A stretch of DNA of 35,601 nt from Planococcus sp. ISL-110. Lineage in GTDB: Bacteria; Bacillota; Bacilli; Bacillales_A; Planococcaceae. The notes under the pieces were generated by a model. That model had not been told where the DNA came from. It saw only the letters and a program-made list of their open reading frames with translations, and ran no database searches. Shown in pieces: positions 1 to 6,858 of the stretch (the stretch's first letter is position 1; every line of letters begins with the position of its first letter). The translations under genes and the position numbers were made by a program. The DNA is taken from the NCBI RefSeq assembly GCF_018613575.1, contig NZ_JAGGPX010000029.1, positions 19,772-55,372 on the forward strand, written 5' to 3'.

Positions 1-110
1 TTGTAGAACGCTTCGAAAACTTCAGAGCGACCAGAGCGACTTATAGAACCCAACGAAAACTACCACTCCCAAGCGACTTCTTCCTCCTGCCACCACTACT
101 GATTCTTCTG
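1..110. repeat. Truncated tail of the ~400-bp repeat family
   Basis: Bases 31-70 read GAGCGACTTATAGAA followed by CAACGAAAACTAC. This matches the segment that follows each unit start in the 3290-4915 array (GAGCGACTTATAGAAATCAACGAAAAACTAC). A more diverged copy of the same motif (TAGAACGCTTCGAAAAC) lies just before it at 4-20. The window edge cuts the element, so a further unit or a second array may continue upstream. The call rests only on similarity to the array seen later in this window. Confidence 0.6.
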
Positions 111-545
111 ACCCTGTTCCCGCCTGATTAAATCCCAGACTCTCTCCTTTAACCCCCATTTCTTCGCTTTTAAAGGCGCTATACCCCCATATAAACTATT
201 ACCAGCGCGGAATAAATAAAAAGACCTATAATATGATACAAGAAAATAAATTTATACTATAAAACAATTAATTAACAACGAAAATTTTCCAGTTAAATAT
301 ATAGTCACGACTATTTCGAACAAATGTGTAACTAAAGACTGTAAAAAATTATAATAAGTAATGCAGAATATCCATTTATATTGTATACTAATTAAATATT
401 TAGAAAATAACGTCTTTTAACCTACATTTAACTTTAAAGTTCTACGATATAAAAAAGATGTGGTTCGAAAGATTGGGGAATGAGGGATTCGGAACGACTG
501 CCTCGCCCGTGAATCGTAAGAATCCAATAAGAGAGGAGAGCGGCT
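111..545. other. AT-rich intergenic region upstream of the SDR gene
   Basis: No credible gene is seen; the one long minus-strand frame here mostly mirrors the gene that follows. Bases 180-420 are strongly AT-rich. They contain a small palindrome, ATAGTC-AC-GACTAT, at 301-314 and a possible -10 hexamer TATACT at 384-389 with no good -35. A ribosome binding site (GAGAGGAGAG) lies just before the start codon at 546. A promoter for the next two genes is expected here, but its exact position is not supported. Confidence 0.4.
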
Positions 546-1511
546 ATGAGCGCTAAAACCATACTTATTACCGGTGGCCACGGATTTATCGGCTCCAATA
601 TGATCCATTATTATTTGAACAAATACCCGGATTATCAGATTGTTAATATCGACTACAACATCGAAGCGGCCAATCAGAAAAGGATCCATTGTCCCGAGCA
701 GGCAAACCGTTATTCGTTCCACCGGGTCGATATCCGGAACGTTTACGCCATCAGCCATTTGTTCGAGCTGTATGACATTACCGACATCCTCCATTTTGCA
801 GCGGAAACGCGCAGTGTGGAACGGGTCGGGGAAATTCGCCTTTACGAACAAACCAATGTGCTCGGCACACTAAACCTGTTGCATGCCGCACAAAGTGCTT
901 GGATGGTAGATGCACATCAGCCGAAACCGGAATACGCCCGATCGCGCTTTCATCATTTGTCTCTTGCAGATAAACCCAATGACACCTTATACAGTGAAAG
1001 TAAAGAACGAGCCGATGCGATGATTCAGAAGTTCCACGAGCAGCACGGTTTGGATATCGTCACCACGGCCAGCCCGGAAATCTTCGGGCCGATGCAGCAG
1101 GAAGACGAGCTGATCCCAGCCTTAATACGGCAAGCGCTGGACGGCGACCTGCCCATCCCTGAAAGCGGGCAGCAACGCAATTGGCTGTTTGTTGGTGATT
1201 TATGCGAAGCGATCGATACCATGTTCCATTTAGGAGATGCGGGTCAGCGCTATGAAATTGGAGCCAATGCCCGTTTGGATGACAGGGAGCTGTCGCAGCA
1301 GATCAATGGCTTGCTGAATGAATATTTCCCGGGAAATGACCTGGGCGGGACTAAAGGAAATGAAGCTGCGCTTTATTCGAAAGCATCTCCAATCGCCCAA
1401 AAGCAAGTTCTGGGCTTTGCGCCGTTTACACCATTTGGAATCGGCTTGGGCATTGCACTGGACTGGTACATCCAAAAATACAAATATGCAGATTTTATAG
1501 AGAAACAATAG
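546..1511 (+). CDS. RmlB-like NAD-dependent epimerase/dehydratase family protein, possibly catalytically altered
   Basis: A 321-residue extended SDR protein. An N-terminal Rossmann motif GGHGFIG (residues about 10-16) and an overall layout like dTDP-glucose 4,6-dehydratase (HFAAE near 82, a GPMQ block, RNWLFVGDLCEAID) make it an RmlB relative, somewhat shorter than the roughly 330-350 residues usual there. The YxxxK pair is present as YSESK. The TDE motif that RmlB uses for dehydration (HxSTDEVYG) is replaced by HLSLADKP, so ordinary 4,6-dehydratase chemistry looks unlikely. The start is ATG with GAGAGGAGAG upstream. It is followed 28 nt later by a glycosyltransferase, suggesting a two-gene operon outside the main polysaccharide cluster. 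It could be a divergent epimerase, a binding protein, or a degenerating paralogue. The fold is well supported and the reaction is unknown. Confidence 0.8.
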   Translation: MSAKTILITGGHGFIGSNMIHYYLNKYPDYQIVNIDYNIEAANQKRIHCPEQANRYSFHRVDIRNVYAISHLFELYDITDILHFAAETRSVERVGEIRLYEQTNVLGTLNLLHAAQSAWMVDAHQPKPEYARSRFHHLSLADKPNDTLYSESKERADAMIQKFHEQHGLDIVTTASPEIFGPMQQEDELIPALIRQALDGDLPIPESGQQRNWLFVGDLCEAIDTMFHLGDAGQRYEIGANARLDDRELSQQINGLLNEYFPGNDLGGTKGNEAALYSKASPIAQKQVLGFAPFTPFGIGLGIALDWYIQKYKYADFIEKQ

Positions 1512-1539
1512 AAAATATTCCGCCAGAAGAGGTGAGTAC

Positions 1540-2700
1540 TTGATAACATTCGGAAACGACCAATTCTTTAGTTTTGAAAAACGGACACGGCCCATCAAAT
1601 CGATTGCACTTATTCATAAAAACATGAAGATGGGCGGCGTGGAAATGCTGGTGGTGCGCATGGTCAAATGGCTCAGCGCCCACGGCTATAACGTGACGCT
1701 GTTCTTGTTCAGCAGCGGAGGACCTTTGCTGCGCGAACTGAAATCCGTCAAAGGCGTGACCATTGTGGTGGACGATGACAAAAGAGATCCTTCAGTCAAT
1801 CTGTGGCTCCTCACCAAGATGCTGAGCAAGCGTTTTGACGAAAAATTCGATTTGGTTTATTCGTTCGGGCCAAAGTCGTTCCTATTGTCTTATCTGCTGC
1901 CTGCCAGCAAACGGCTGTCCGGCGTCTACCACCCGGAAAGCTATAAACAGGACTGTATGGACGGTGTACTCAAAACCCTCAAGTTGATCGATCCAAAATT
2001 CTACACGAAACTGCTGTTCATGAATCCATCGATCCAAAAAATGACGGAACAGGCAATTGGCGAGCCTTTGAACAATACCATCTTCCCGATGCCGCTGGAC
2101 TTTTGTTCGCCGACGAAAACATTGTGCAACTTCGGGTCGCGCCGCATTGTCTCTATGGGACAGCTGGCGCATTTCCGAACGTATAATTATTATATGGTCG
2201 ACATCATGGAAAAGCTGGTCGAAATCGACCCGGCGTTTACGTACCATATTTATGGGACGGGTCAGGGCGAAGACTGCCTTCGTGAAAAAATCGCCAATTC
2301 TCCGGCGCGTGACCACATCTTTATGCACGGCGCGTTCACGTATGCGGATAAAAAGCGCGCATTGCAGGACAGCTTCTGTTTTGTCGGCATGGGCGTTCCG
2401 CTCATTGAAGCGGCAGGCTGCGGCATTCCGGGAATCGCCGCCAAGATCAATGACCAGTTTGGATTGACGGAAGGCTTTCTTCATCAGTTGCCGCCGTACG
2501 AAAGCGGCGATTCGTTCTCGGCAGACAGCGAACTTTTCGGCGTTCAGGCGCAGATCGAAAAATTGCTGTCGAATGAAACGCAATACCAGAAAATCTCCAA
2601 GCGGGACCGTGTCAAAGCCAATGAGTTTGAAAGTGATCATGTCATGGAAAACTTCATCAAAGAAGCTGAGACCAAGAAGTTTTCATTTAGGCTGCACTAA
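1540..2700 (+). CDS. Glycosyltransferase, GT4-like (GT-B fold)
   Basis: A 386-residue predicted GT-B transferase. The N-terminal half opens with a beta strand and a glycine-rich loop (SIALIHKNMKMGGVE) typical of GT4 acceptor domains. The C-terminal half has HIYGTGQGEDCLREKI and GVPLIEAAGCGIPGIAA, corresponding to the nucleotide-sugar binding E-x7-E region; the first Glu position appears to be occupied differently (GMGVPLIEAAG). Translation starts at TTG, with AGAGGTGAG a few bases upstream; no in-frame ATG offers a better site. It is co-directional with the RmlB-like gene and 28 nt downstream of it. Its base composition matches the GC-richer core genes rather than the AT-rich cassette. Donor and acceptor cannot be assigned. 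Confidence 0.82.
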   Translation: MITFGNDQFFSFEKRTRPIKSIALIHKNMKMGGVEMLVVRMVKWLSAHGYNVTLFLFSSGGPLLRELKSVKGVTIVVDDDKRDPSVNLWLLTKMLSKRFDEKFDLVYSFGPKSFLLSYLLPASKRLSGVYHPESYKQDCMDGVLKTLKLIDPKFYTKLLFMNPSIQKMTEQAIGEPLNNTIFPMPLDFCSPTKTLCNFGSRRIVSMGQLAHFRTYNYYMVDIMEKLVEIDPAFTYHIYGTGQGEDCLREKIANSPARDHIFMHGAFTYADKKRALQDSFCFVGMGVPLIEAAGCGIPGIAAKINDQFGLTEGFLHQLPPYESGDSFSADSELFGVQAQIEKLLSNETQYQKISKRDRVKANEFESDHVMENFIKEAETKKFSFRLH

Positions 2701-2826
2701 ACCTTTGAGAACTTTTAATGTGGTAAATAAGCTGAAAGTTTCTATAATAATGACAAGTAGTGTAAATATCATAAGTTTGCAGAAAAAAACATGCCATTTA
2801 GACTAGTATTATCGGCTTTCAGATAC

Positions 2827-2832
2827 TATAAT
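2827..2832 (+). promoter_or_regulatory. Possible -10 element for the 79-residue gene
   Basis: A perfect TATAAT lies about 70 nt before the ATG at 2901 in a 200-nt intergenic gap. No convincing -35 is seen 16-18 nt upstream, so the assignment rests on the -10 alone. The leader then carries a purine-rich run (GTAGGGGGAAGC). Confidence 0.35.
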
Positions 2833-2900
2833 GGAAATATAAGTAGGGGGAAGCTACACAAGACCTATATAAATCCATAGGAAAGCGAGTTGAAAGGCTT

Positions 2901-3140
2901 ATGACGGAGTACGACTCTTATAGAGAAAAAGTAGAGCGGCGACATAACAAGGCCTTAGTAGAAGTCATCAAAGACGTCTACATCAAGGACAACATGGGGC
3001 CATCGGTGAGCGCAAAAAAGCTCGGGATGCCACGGCAAGCCTTTGTACATTTTGTACATGAATACGATTTAAAGAAACTCAAATTCAGTGACTATAAAAA
3101 AAAAGTGATGATTTTACCGGAACGCCAGATGGCCCGGTAA
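2901..3140 (+). CDS. Small helix-turn-helix-like protein of unknown function
   Basis: A 79-residue, basic protein starting at ATG with GAAAGG four bases upstream. Residues about 32-52 (GPSVSAKKLGMPRQAFVHFV) have the spacing of a helix-turn-helix, with the SAKKLGMPRQ stretch as helix-turn and AFVHFVHEY as recognition helix, resembling small Fis or sigma-region-4 style modules. The N-terminal 28 residues are predicted helical and highly charged. It stands alone with its own upstream gap and a strong terminator immediately after the stop codon, so it is probably a separate transcription unit. It could be a local regulator of the polysaccharide genes, but nothing in the sequence proves a target. 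I do not recognise a named family. Confidence 0.6.
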   Translation: MTEYDSYREKVERRHNKALVEVIKDVYIKDNMGPSVSAKKLGMPRQAFVHFVHEYDLKKLKFSDYKKKVMILPERQMAR

Positions 3141-3147
3141 AATAGCC

Positions 3148-3189
3148 CACAAAAACCCGCTCCCTGATCGACAGGAGCGGGTTTTTGTG
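3148..3189 (+). terminator. Strong intrinsic terminator after the 79-residue gene
   Basis: A perfect 16-bp inverted repeat (CACAAAAACCCGCTCC with its complement), a 10-nt loop and a T run built into the descending arm. It begins 8 nt after the stop codon at 3140. The A/T-symmetric arms mean it could also work on the opposite strand. Confidence 0.88.
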
Positions 3190-3272
3190 TGGAAAAAAAT
3201 AGAGAGGCGGAGATAGCAGGTGAAAGAATAAAGATGAAAGATAGATGGAGTTGGTGGGGAGAAATCGTTTCA

Positions 3273-3300
3273 AGTGGACGCTTTCCTGTGGGAGTCCACT
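3273..3300. repeat. Short hairpin at the left boundary of the repeat array
   Basis: AGTGGAC at 3273-3279 pairs with GTCCACT at 3294-3300. Internal junctions of the array carry a much longer hairpin with the same outer arms (GGAGTGGAC/GTCCACTCC). This boundary therefore looks like a shortened form of the junction element, with GCTTTCCTGTGGGA as loop. Confidence 0.6.
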
Positions 3301-3691
3301 CCAAAGCACCCGAGCGACTTATAGAAATCAACGAAAAACTACTCCTCAATCTCTTTCTTGTTAGCGACATGTAGGATCAGAGCATGGGAGGACGTCCCTG
3401 TGTCGGCCACAAATTGAAAAAACATTTGAGTCCGACACAGGGACGGCAACGGGCGAGCCACAAATTGGAGGACATTTGTGTCTCACCCCGGCTACCGCAA
3501 CCCAAAATGTTTTTCTCCCCAGGCGAAGGCGCGTGCACCACCGCCGCCAAGCGCTTCCAGAACCCCACGCTTACTTCCCCCCCCCACACCACAAGTTTGC
3601 CGCGTATCCCCACAACCCCAAGCGAACGGTGCGTCAAGGAGTGGACGGAGCCATAAGACGAGCAGCGCCCTTCAACTGCCCGGCTTATCGC
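3290..3691. repeat. Repeat unit 1 (402 bp, internal module type A)
   Basis: This unit runs from GGGAGTCCACTCC to the base before the next copy of that motif. In order it holds the GAGCGACTTATAG segment, TCTTTCTTGTTAGCGACATG, a large hairpin at 3393-3445 (14-bp arms CGTCCCTGTGTCGG), a second hairpin at 3455-3484 (CACAAAT/ATTTGTG), the type A module (CCCAAAATGTTTTTCTCCCC), the conserved GCGTGCACCACCGCCGCCAAGCG block, and the left arm of the junction hairpin. No gene is credible inside it. Confidence 0.9.
3393..3445. repeat. Conserved 14-bp-arm hairpin inside the repeat unit
   Basis: CGTCCCTGTGTCGG pairs perfectly with CCGACACAGGGACG. An inner CAAAT/ATTTG stem surrounds a TGAAAAAAC loop. The same structure recurs at 4155-4206 (unit 3) and 4557-4609 (unit 4), and is missing from unit 2. 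The absence in unit 2 is explained by a deletion between the two CCACAAATTG copies that flank it. Confidence 0.8.
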
Positions 3692-3704
3692 GGGAGTCCA
3701 CTCC
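3638..3704. repeat. Junction hairpin between units 1 and 2
   Basis: Outer arms GGAGTGGAC (3638-3646) and GTCCACTCC (3696-3704) enclose CATAAG/CTTAT and GCAG/CTGC stems. Equivalent hairpins lie at 3999-4066, 4401-4467 and 4812-4878. The last is the best paired, with 9-, 8- and 6-bp stems separated by small internal loops and an 8-nt apical loop. Confidence 0.75.
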
Positions 3705-4053
3705 AGAGCACCCGAGCGACTTATAGAAATCAACGAAAAACTACTCCTCAATCTCTTTCTTGTTAGCGACATGTAGGATCAGAGCATGGGAGGACGTCCC
3801 TGTGTCGGCCACAAATTGGAGGGCATTTGTGTCTCGCCCAAGCAACCGCAAACCGCATCCACTTTCGAATTTCCCTCACTAAGCGCCGGCGCGTGCACCA
3901 CCGCCGCCAAGCGCTTCCAGAACCCCGCGCTCACTTTCCCCCCCACACACCACAAGTTCGCTGCGTATCCCCACAACACCAAGCGAACGGTGCGTCAAGG
4001 AGTGGACGGAGCGATAAGACTGGCAGCGGCCCTTCAGCTGCCCGGCTTCTCGC
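3692..4053. repeat. Repeat unit 2 (362 bp, module type B, one hairpin deleted)
   Basis: Nearly identical to unit 1 through GCATGGGAGGACGTCCCTGTGTCGG. It then jumps directly from the first to the second CCACAAATTG copy, losing about 50 bp and with it the large hairpin. The internal module is type B (AACCGCATCCACTTTCGAATTTC and CACTAAGCGCCGGCG) instead of type A. The GCGTGCACCACCGCCGCC block and junction hairpin arms are retained. Confidence 0.88.
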
Positions 4054-4454
4054 GGGAGTCCACTCCAGAGCACCAGAGCGGCTTTTAGAACTTCACCAAA
4101 ACTACTGCCATCACTCTATATTCATAGGATGCAGCAGGATCTAGCGTGTGAACACGTCCCTGTGTCGGCCACAAATTGAAAAACATTTGAGTCCGACACA
4201 GGGACGGCAACGGGCGAGCCACAAATTGGAGGACATTTGTGTCTCGCCCCGGCTACCGCAACCCAAAATGTTTTTTCTCCCCAAGCGAAGGCGCGTGCAC
4301 CACCGCCGCCAAGCGCTTCCAGAACCCCGCGCTCACTTTCCCCCACAGACACCACAAGTTTGCTGCGTATCCCCACAACACCAAGCGAACGGTGCGTCAA
4401 GGAGTGGACGGAGCCATAAGACTGGCAGTGTTCTTCAGCTGCCCGGCTTATCGC
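4054..4454. repeat. Repeat unit 3 (401 bp, module type A, diverged head)
   Basis: The first ~95 bp differ from the other units (GGCTTTTAGAACTTCACC and TATATTCATAGGATGCAGCAG). From ACGTCCCTGTGTCGG onward it again matches unit 1, including the large hairpin at 4155-4206, the second hairpin and the type A module. This mixture suggests exchange between related repeat copies rather than simple tandem duplication. Confidence 0.88.
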
Positions 4455-4865
4455 GGGAGTCCACTCCAGAGCACCCGAGCGACTTATAGGACCCGCCAAA
4501 AACGACTCTCGAATCTCTTTCTTGTTAGCGACATGTAGGATCAGAGCATGGGAGGACGTCCCTGTGTCGGCCACAAATTGAAAAAACATTTGAGTCCGAC
4601 ACAGGGACGGCAGCGGGAGAGCCACAAATTTAGGGGCATTTGTGTCTTGCCCCAGCTACCGGAAACCGCATCCACTTTTGAATTTCCCTCACTAAGCGCC
4701 GGCGCGTGCACCACCGCCGCCAAGCGATTCCAGAACCCCACGCTCACTTTCCCCCACACACACCACAAGTTTGCCGCGTATCCCCACAACCCCAAGCGAA
4801 CGGTGCGTCAAGGAGTGGACGGAGCGATAAGACTGGCAGCGCACTTCAGCTGCCCGGCTTATCGC
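4455..4865. repeat. Repeat unit 4 (411 bp, module type B, both hairpins)
   Basis: Carries the common head (TCTTTCTTGTTAGCGACATG), the large hairpin at 4557-4609, the second hairpin, and a type B module (AACCGCATCCACTTTTGAATT) like unit 2. Its right junction (4812-4878) shows the most complete folded structure of the array. Confidence 0.88.
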
Positions 4866-4878
4866 GGGAGTCCACTCC
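4812..4878. other. Best-paired junction hairpin; candidate structured element
   Basis: Three nested stems are visible: GGAGTGGAC 4812-4820 with GTCCACTCC 4870-4878; GCGATAAG 4824-4831 with CTTATCGC 4858-4865; GGCAGC 4835-4840 with GCTGCC 4849-4854. The apical loop is GCACTTCA, and the internal loops have three and three to four nucleotides. Whether it acts as RNA, as a cruciform in DNA, or as a recombination or transposition substrate is not shown by the sequence. Confidence 0.65.
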
Positions 4879-4913
4879 AAAGCACCCGAGCGACCTATAA
4901 AACACCACAAAAA
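4866..4913. repeat. Partial fifth repeat unit
   Basis: GGGAGTCCACTCCAAAGCACCCGAGCGACCTATAAAACACC matches the head of the other units and then stops just before the terminator of the minus-strand LCP gene. It closes the array on the right. Confidence 0.75.
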
Positions 4914-4917
4914 CAAT

Positions 4918-4949
4918 AAAAAGCGCAACCCTATTAGGATTACGCTTTT
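4918..4949 (-). terminator. Intrinsic terminator for the LCP gene
   Basis: Arms AAAAGCG and CGCTTTT are extended inward by AA/TT and CCT/AGG pairs. On the minus strand the hairpin is followed by CTTTTTATTGTTTTT, a good U tract. It lies 5 nt beyond the stop codon at 4955. Confidence 0.75.
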
Positions 4950-4954
4950 AAATC

Positions 4955-5878
4955 TCACATATTCAAATGCGCTTTCAACGCAGCCTGGATCTCTGCCAAC
5001 TCAGCATCATCCATCATATAATACCAAATGCCATTGATTGTCTCGCCAACACCATCTTCTACAATAATCTGATCCACTGTCCCAATCGCATCGCGGTAAT
5101 TCGACTGGACATCCATCATCTCGTCAAACGTCATATTCGTGCGGACGTTGTCGCCGAGTGCAGTGAAGATGCCCTTGTAATTCAACAAGCTGTTGACCGA
5201 TGCGCCTCTTTTCATAATCGCTTGAATCACTTGCTTCTGGCGGTTCTGGCGGCCAAAGTCGCCTTCAGGATCTTGCTTGCGCATTCTGACATAACCCAAT
5301 GCTTCCTCGCCGTTCAACTCAATGTTTCCAGCGGCGAATTCATCAAACGCCATCGCATTGTTCACTTCCACGCCGCCGACTGCATCGACAATGTCCTTAA
5401 AGCCTTCCATGTTCACTTGCATCACATAGTCAATTGGAATATCCAATAGGTTTTCCACTGTCGCCATCGACATTTCAATGCCGCCGAAAGCGTAAGCGTG
5501 GTTGATCTTATCCATGGTGCCGCGTCCGACAATCTCGGTATACGTATCACGCGGAATCGATACCATCTTCGTGGATCCTTCTGCCGGGTTGACGGTCATG
5601 ACAACGACCGTATCTGAACGGCCGCGGTCGTCTTCGCGTTCATCAACACCCAATAACAAGACCGAGAAGGGATCTTGGTTGTCCAGGACAACTTCCTGGT
5701 CTGTCGTGCGTTTGTCTGATGCTTCGCGCTCGATTGGTTCGTGGATTTCATCCAATGTGTTGGTAAAGCTACTATAAATCGTAAACAAGTAAACGCCAAG
5801 ACCAATAACGATCAATCCCAGAATTCCTAACACCCACGGCCATTTTTTCTTCTTGGTCTTTTTCTCTTTTCTGCTCAT
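4955..5878 (-). CDS. LytR-CpsA-Psr (LCP) family cell-wall polymer ligase
   Basis: A membrane-anchored LCP protein of 307 residues from the chosen ATG; AAAGGGGAA lies 7 nt upstream, and two in-frame TTG codons just before it are less well placed. A lysine-rich N-terminus is followed by one membrane segment (about residues 14-35), then the extracellular LCP domain. LLLGVDERE, RGRSDTVVVMTV, SIPRDTYTEI and the RKQDPEGDFGRQNRQKQ block match the conserved Asp and Arg residues that bind the polyprenyl pyrophosphate substrate. Family knowledge: LCP enzymes move undecaprenyl-linked glycopolymers onto peptidoglycan. Next to this locus the likely substrate is the Wzy-made polysaccharide (inference). It is co-transcribed with the SGNH-like gene 14 nt upstream. 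Confidence 0.93.
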   Translation of the reverse strand: MSRKEKKTKKKKWPWVLGILGLIVIGLGVYLFTIYSSFTNTLDEIHEPIEREASDKRTTDQEVVLDNQDPFSVLLLGVDEREDDRGRSDTVVVMTVNPAEGSTKMVSIPRDTYTEIVGRGTMDKINHAYAFGGIEMSMATVENLLDIPIDYVMQVNMEGFKDIVDAVGGVEVNNAMAFDEFAAGNIELNGEEALGYVRMRKQDPEGDFGRQNRQKQVIQAIMKRGASVNSLLNYKGIFTALGDNVRTNMTFDEMMDVQSNYRDAIGTVDQIIVEDGVGETINGIWYYMMDDAELAEIQAALKAHLNM

Positions 5879-5892
5879 CAACAAATTCCCCT

Positions 5893-6678
5893 TTAGTCAG
5901 CGATAAAATACGCTTCCAGTTCTTGTGCCCATGTCTCTGCGCCTTTGTCATTTGGCAAGCCATCGTCAGTTAAATAGTCTTTCAGCAGTTCGTCGTCAGT
6001 ATCCGGCCATGCCGACCAATGGTCAATGTAAGCATAGCCGTTTGTCGCTGCAAATTCATCTAATGCGGCGACCTGTGCCAAATAATAGCCGGCACCGTAG
6101 ATCGGCTGTGGGGGATGGAGTAAGAGTACGGCATCTGCCACTTCAGCAGTCATGGCAGCATCAAAAGCTTTAATATGTTCGCGCTCTTGTTCGATGGCGA
6201 GGCGATCGTTGTTCATCAGCGTCATCGGTTCGAGCAGTACCAAATCATAGCCCGCGGACAAGTCGACATTGACCAATGACTGAGAAGTTCCTTCTATTGA
6301 AAGCACTTCCATTTCGACAAAGTCACCATAAGCTTTTGTTACTGCATCTTTCAGCAGTTCAGCATAGCCTGGTGCACCCGAGTCAAGAGCTGCAGAACCG
6401 GTAATCAGCATCTTCAGGGTTTCGTCATTACTGTGACGATCCAATAGCAGCTCGCGGACCTGTATATCCATTTTCAAAGTCAATTCCTCAACGTTCACAG
6501 TATTGACGCTTGTTTTGGTTTGCAGTTCCTCTTTTTTTGTCTCTCCTGTTTGTGCAGCCACTTCCTCAGGTTTATCCAGCACGTTCTCCAGTTTGTCCTG
6601 CCACGTTAAATAGCTAAATACTAAGACAACTACACAAATAATAACAGCAATTGCTGCGCCAATTTTATACAAATTCAT
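5893..6678 (-). CDS. Membrane-anchored SGNH/GDSL-like protein lacking the expected catalytic Ser and His
   Basis: A 261-residue protein with an N-terminal membrane segment (residues 7-24), an acidic and Thr-rich linker to about 60, and an SGNH-hydrolase-like extracellular domain. Block I reads TGSAALDSGAPGY at residues 93-105. The nucleophile position of the usual G-[DS]-S is Ala here (GSA). Block V reads DDGLPNDKGAETWA, where the DxxH histidine would be expected in DGxHPN. It therefore looks like a non-catalytic relative, or one with a shifted active site. The start is ATG with AAAGGAG six bases upstream. It precedes the LCP gene in the same operon and is divergent from the kinase operon, suggesting a role in handling or scaffolding the polymer at the outer face of the membrane (inference). 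Confidence 0.78.
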   Translation of the reverse strand: MNLYKIGAAIAVIICVVVLVFSYLTWQDKLENVLDKPEEVAAQTGETKKEELQTKTSVNTVNVEELTLKMDIQVRELLLDRHSNDETLKMLITGSAALDSGAPGYAELLKDAVTKAYGDFVEMEVLSIEGTSQSLVNVDLSAGYDLVLLEPMTLMNNDRLAIEQEREHIKAFDAAMTAEVADAVLLLHPPQPIYGAGYYLAQVAALDEFAATNGYAYIDHWSAWPDTDDELLKDYLTDDGLPNDKGAETWAQELEAYFIAD

Positions 6679-6716
6679 CGAATACTCCTTTCAAAAAACA
6701 CCTATACTTACAAATA

Positions 6717-6722
6717 AAGATA
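6717..6722 (-). promoter_or_regulatory. Possible -10 for the SGNH-LCP operon
   Basis: On the minus strand TATGC precedes TATCTT, an extended -10 like sequence about 40 nt before the start codon at 6678. The -35 is weak. The arrangement mirrors the divergent promoter at 6768-6795. Confidence 0.3.
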
Positions 6723-6767
6723 GCATAATTCCTTCTAATAGCCTATAAAACATTTTAAAATTGGAAG

Positions 6768-6795
6768 TTCTTTCGACTCTTTCCTATGCTATACT
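6768..6795 (+). promoter_or_regulatory. Promoter of the polysaccharide operon
   Basis: TTCTTT at 6768-6773 and TATACT at 6790-6795 are separated by 16 nt. TGC before the -10 makes it an extended -10 element. The start codon at 6859 follows after a short leader. It is the best promoter candidate in the divergent intergenic region. Confidence 0.5.
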
Positions 6796-6858
6796 ATTTT
6801 ATGTTGTTTATGAATCAAAAATGATAAGAATATGAAAATAAAAGGAGATAATCACTAC

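Noticed and set aside
417..851. 144-residue minus-strand frame near the first gene
   Set aside because: It mirrors the RmlB-like gene over most of its length, has no ribosome site and no recognisable motif.
1882..2640. 252-residue minus-strand frame opposite the first glycosyltransferase
   Set aside because: His/Arg/Phe-rich antisense shadow with no ribosome site.
3290..4865. Array considered as CRISPR
   Set aside because: Units are 362-411 bp and nearly identical throughout; there are no 20-40 bp repeats with unique spacers and no cas genes.
3377..4958. Many open frames on both strands inside the repeat array (for example 3377-3772, 4122-4625 and 4692-4958 on the minus strand)
   Set aside because: They recur with each repeat unit, overlap one another in several frames, lack consistent ribosome sites and have low-complexity Pro/Arg/Ser or Gly/Val composition. 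They are by-products of GC-rich repeated DNA.
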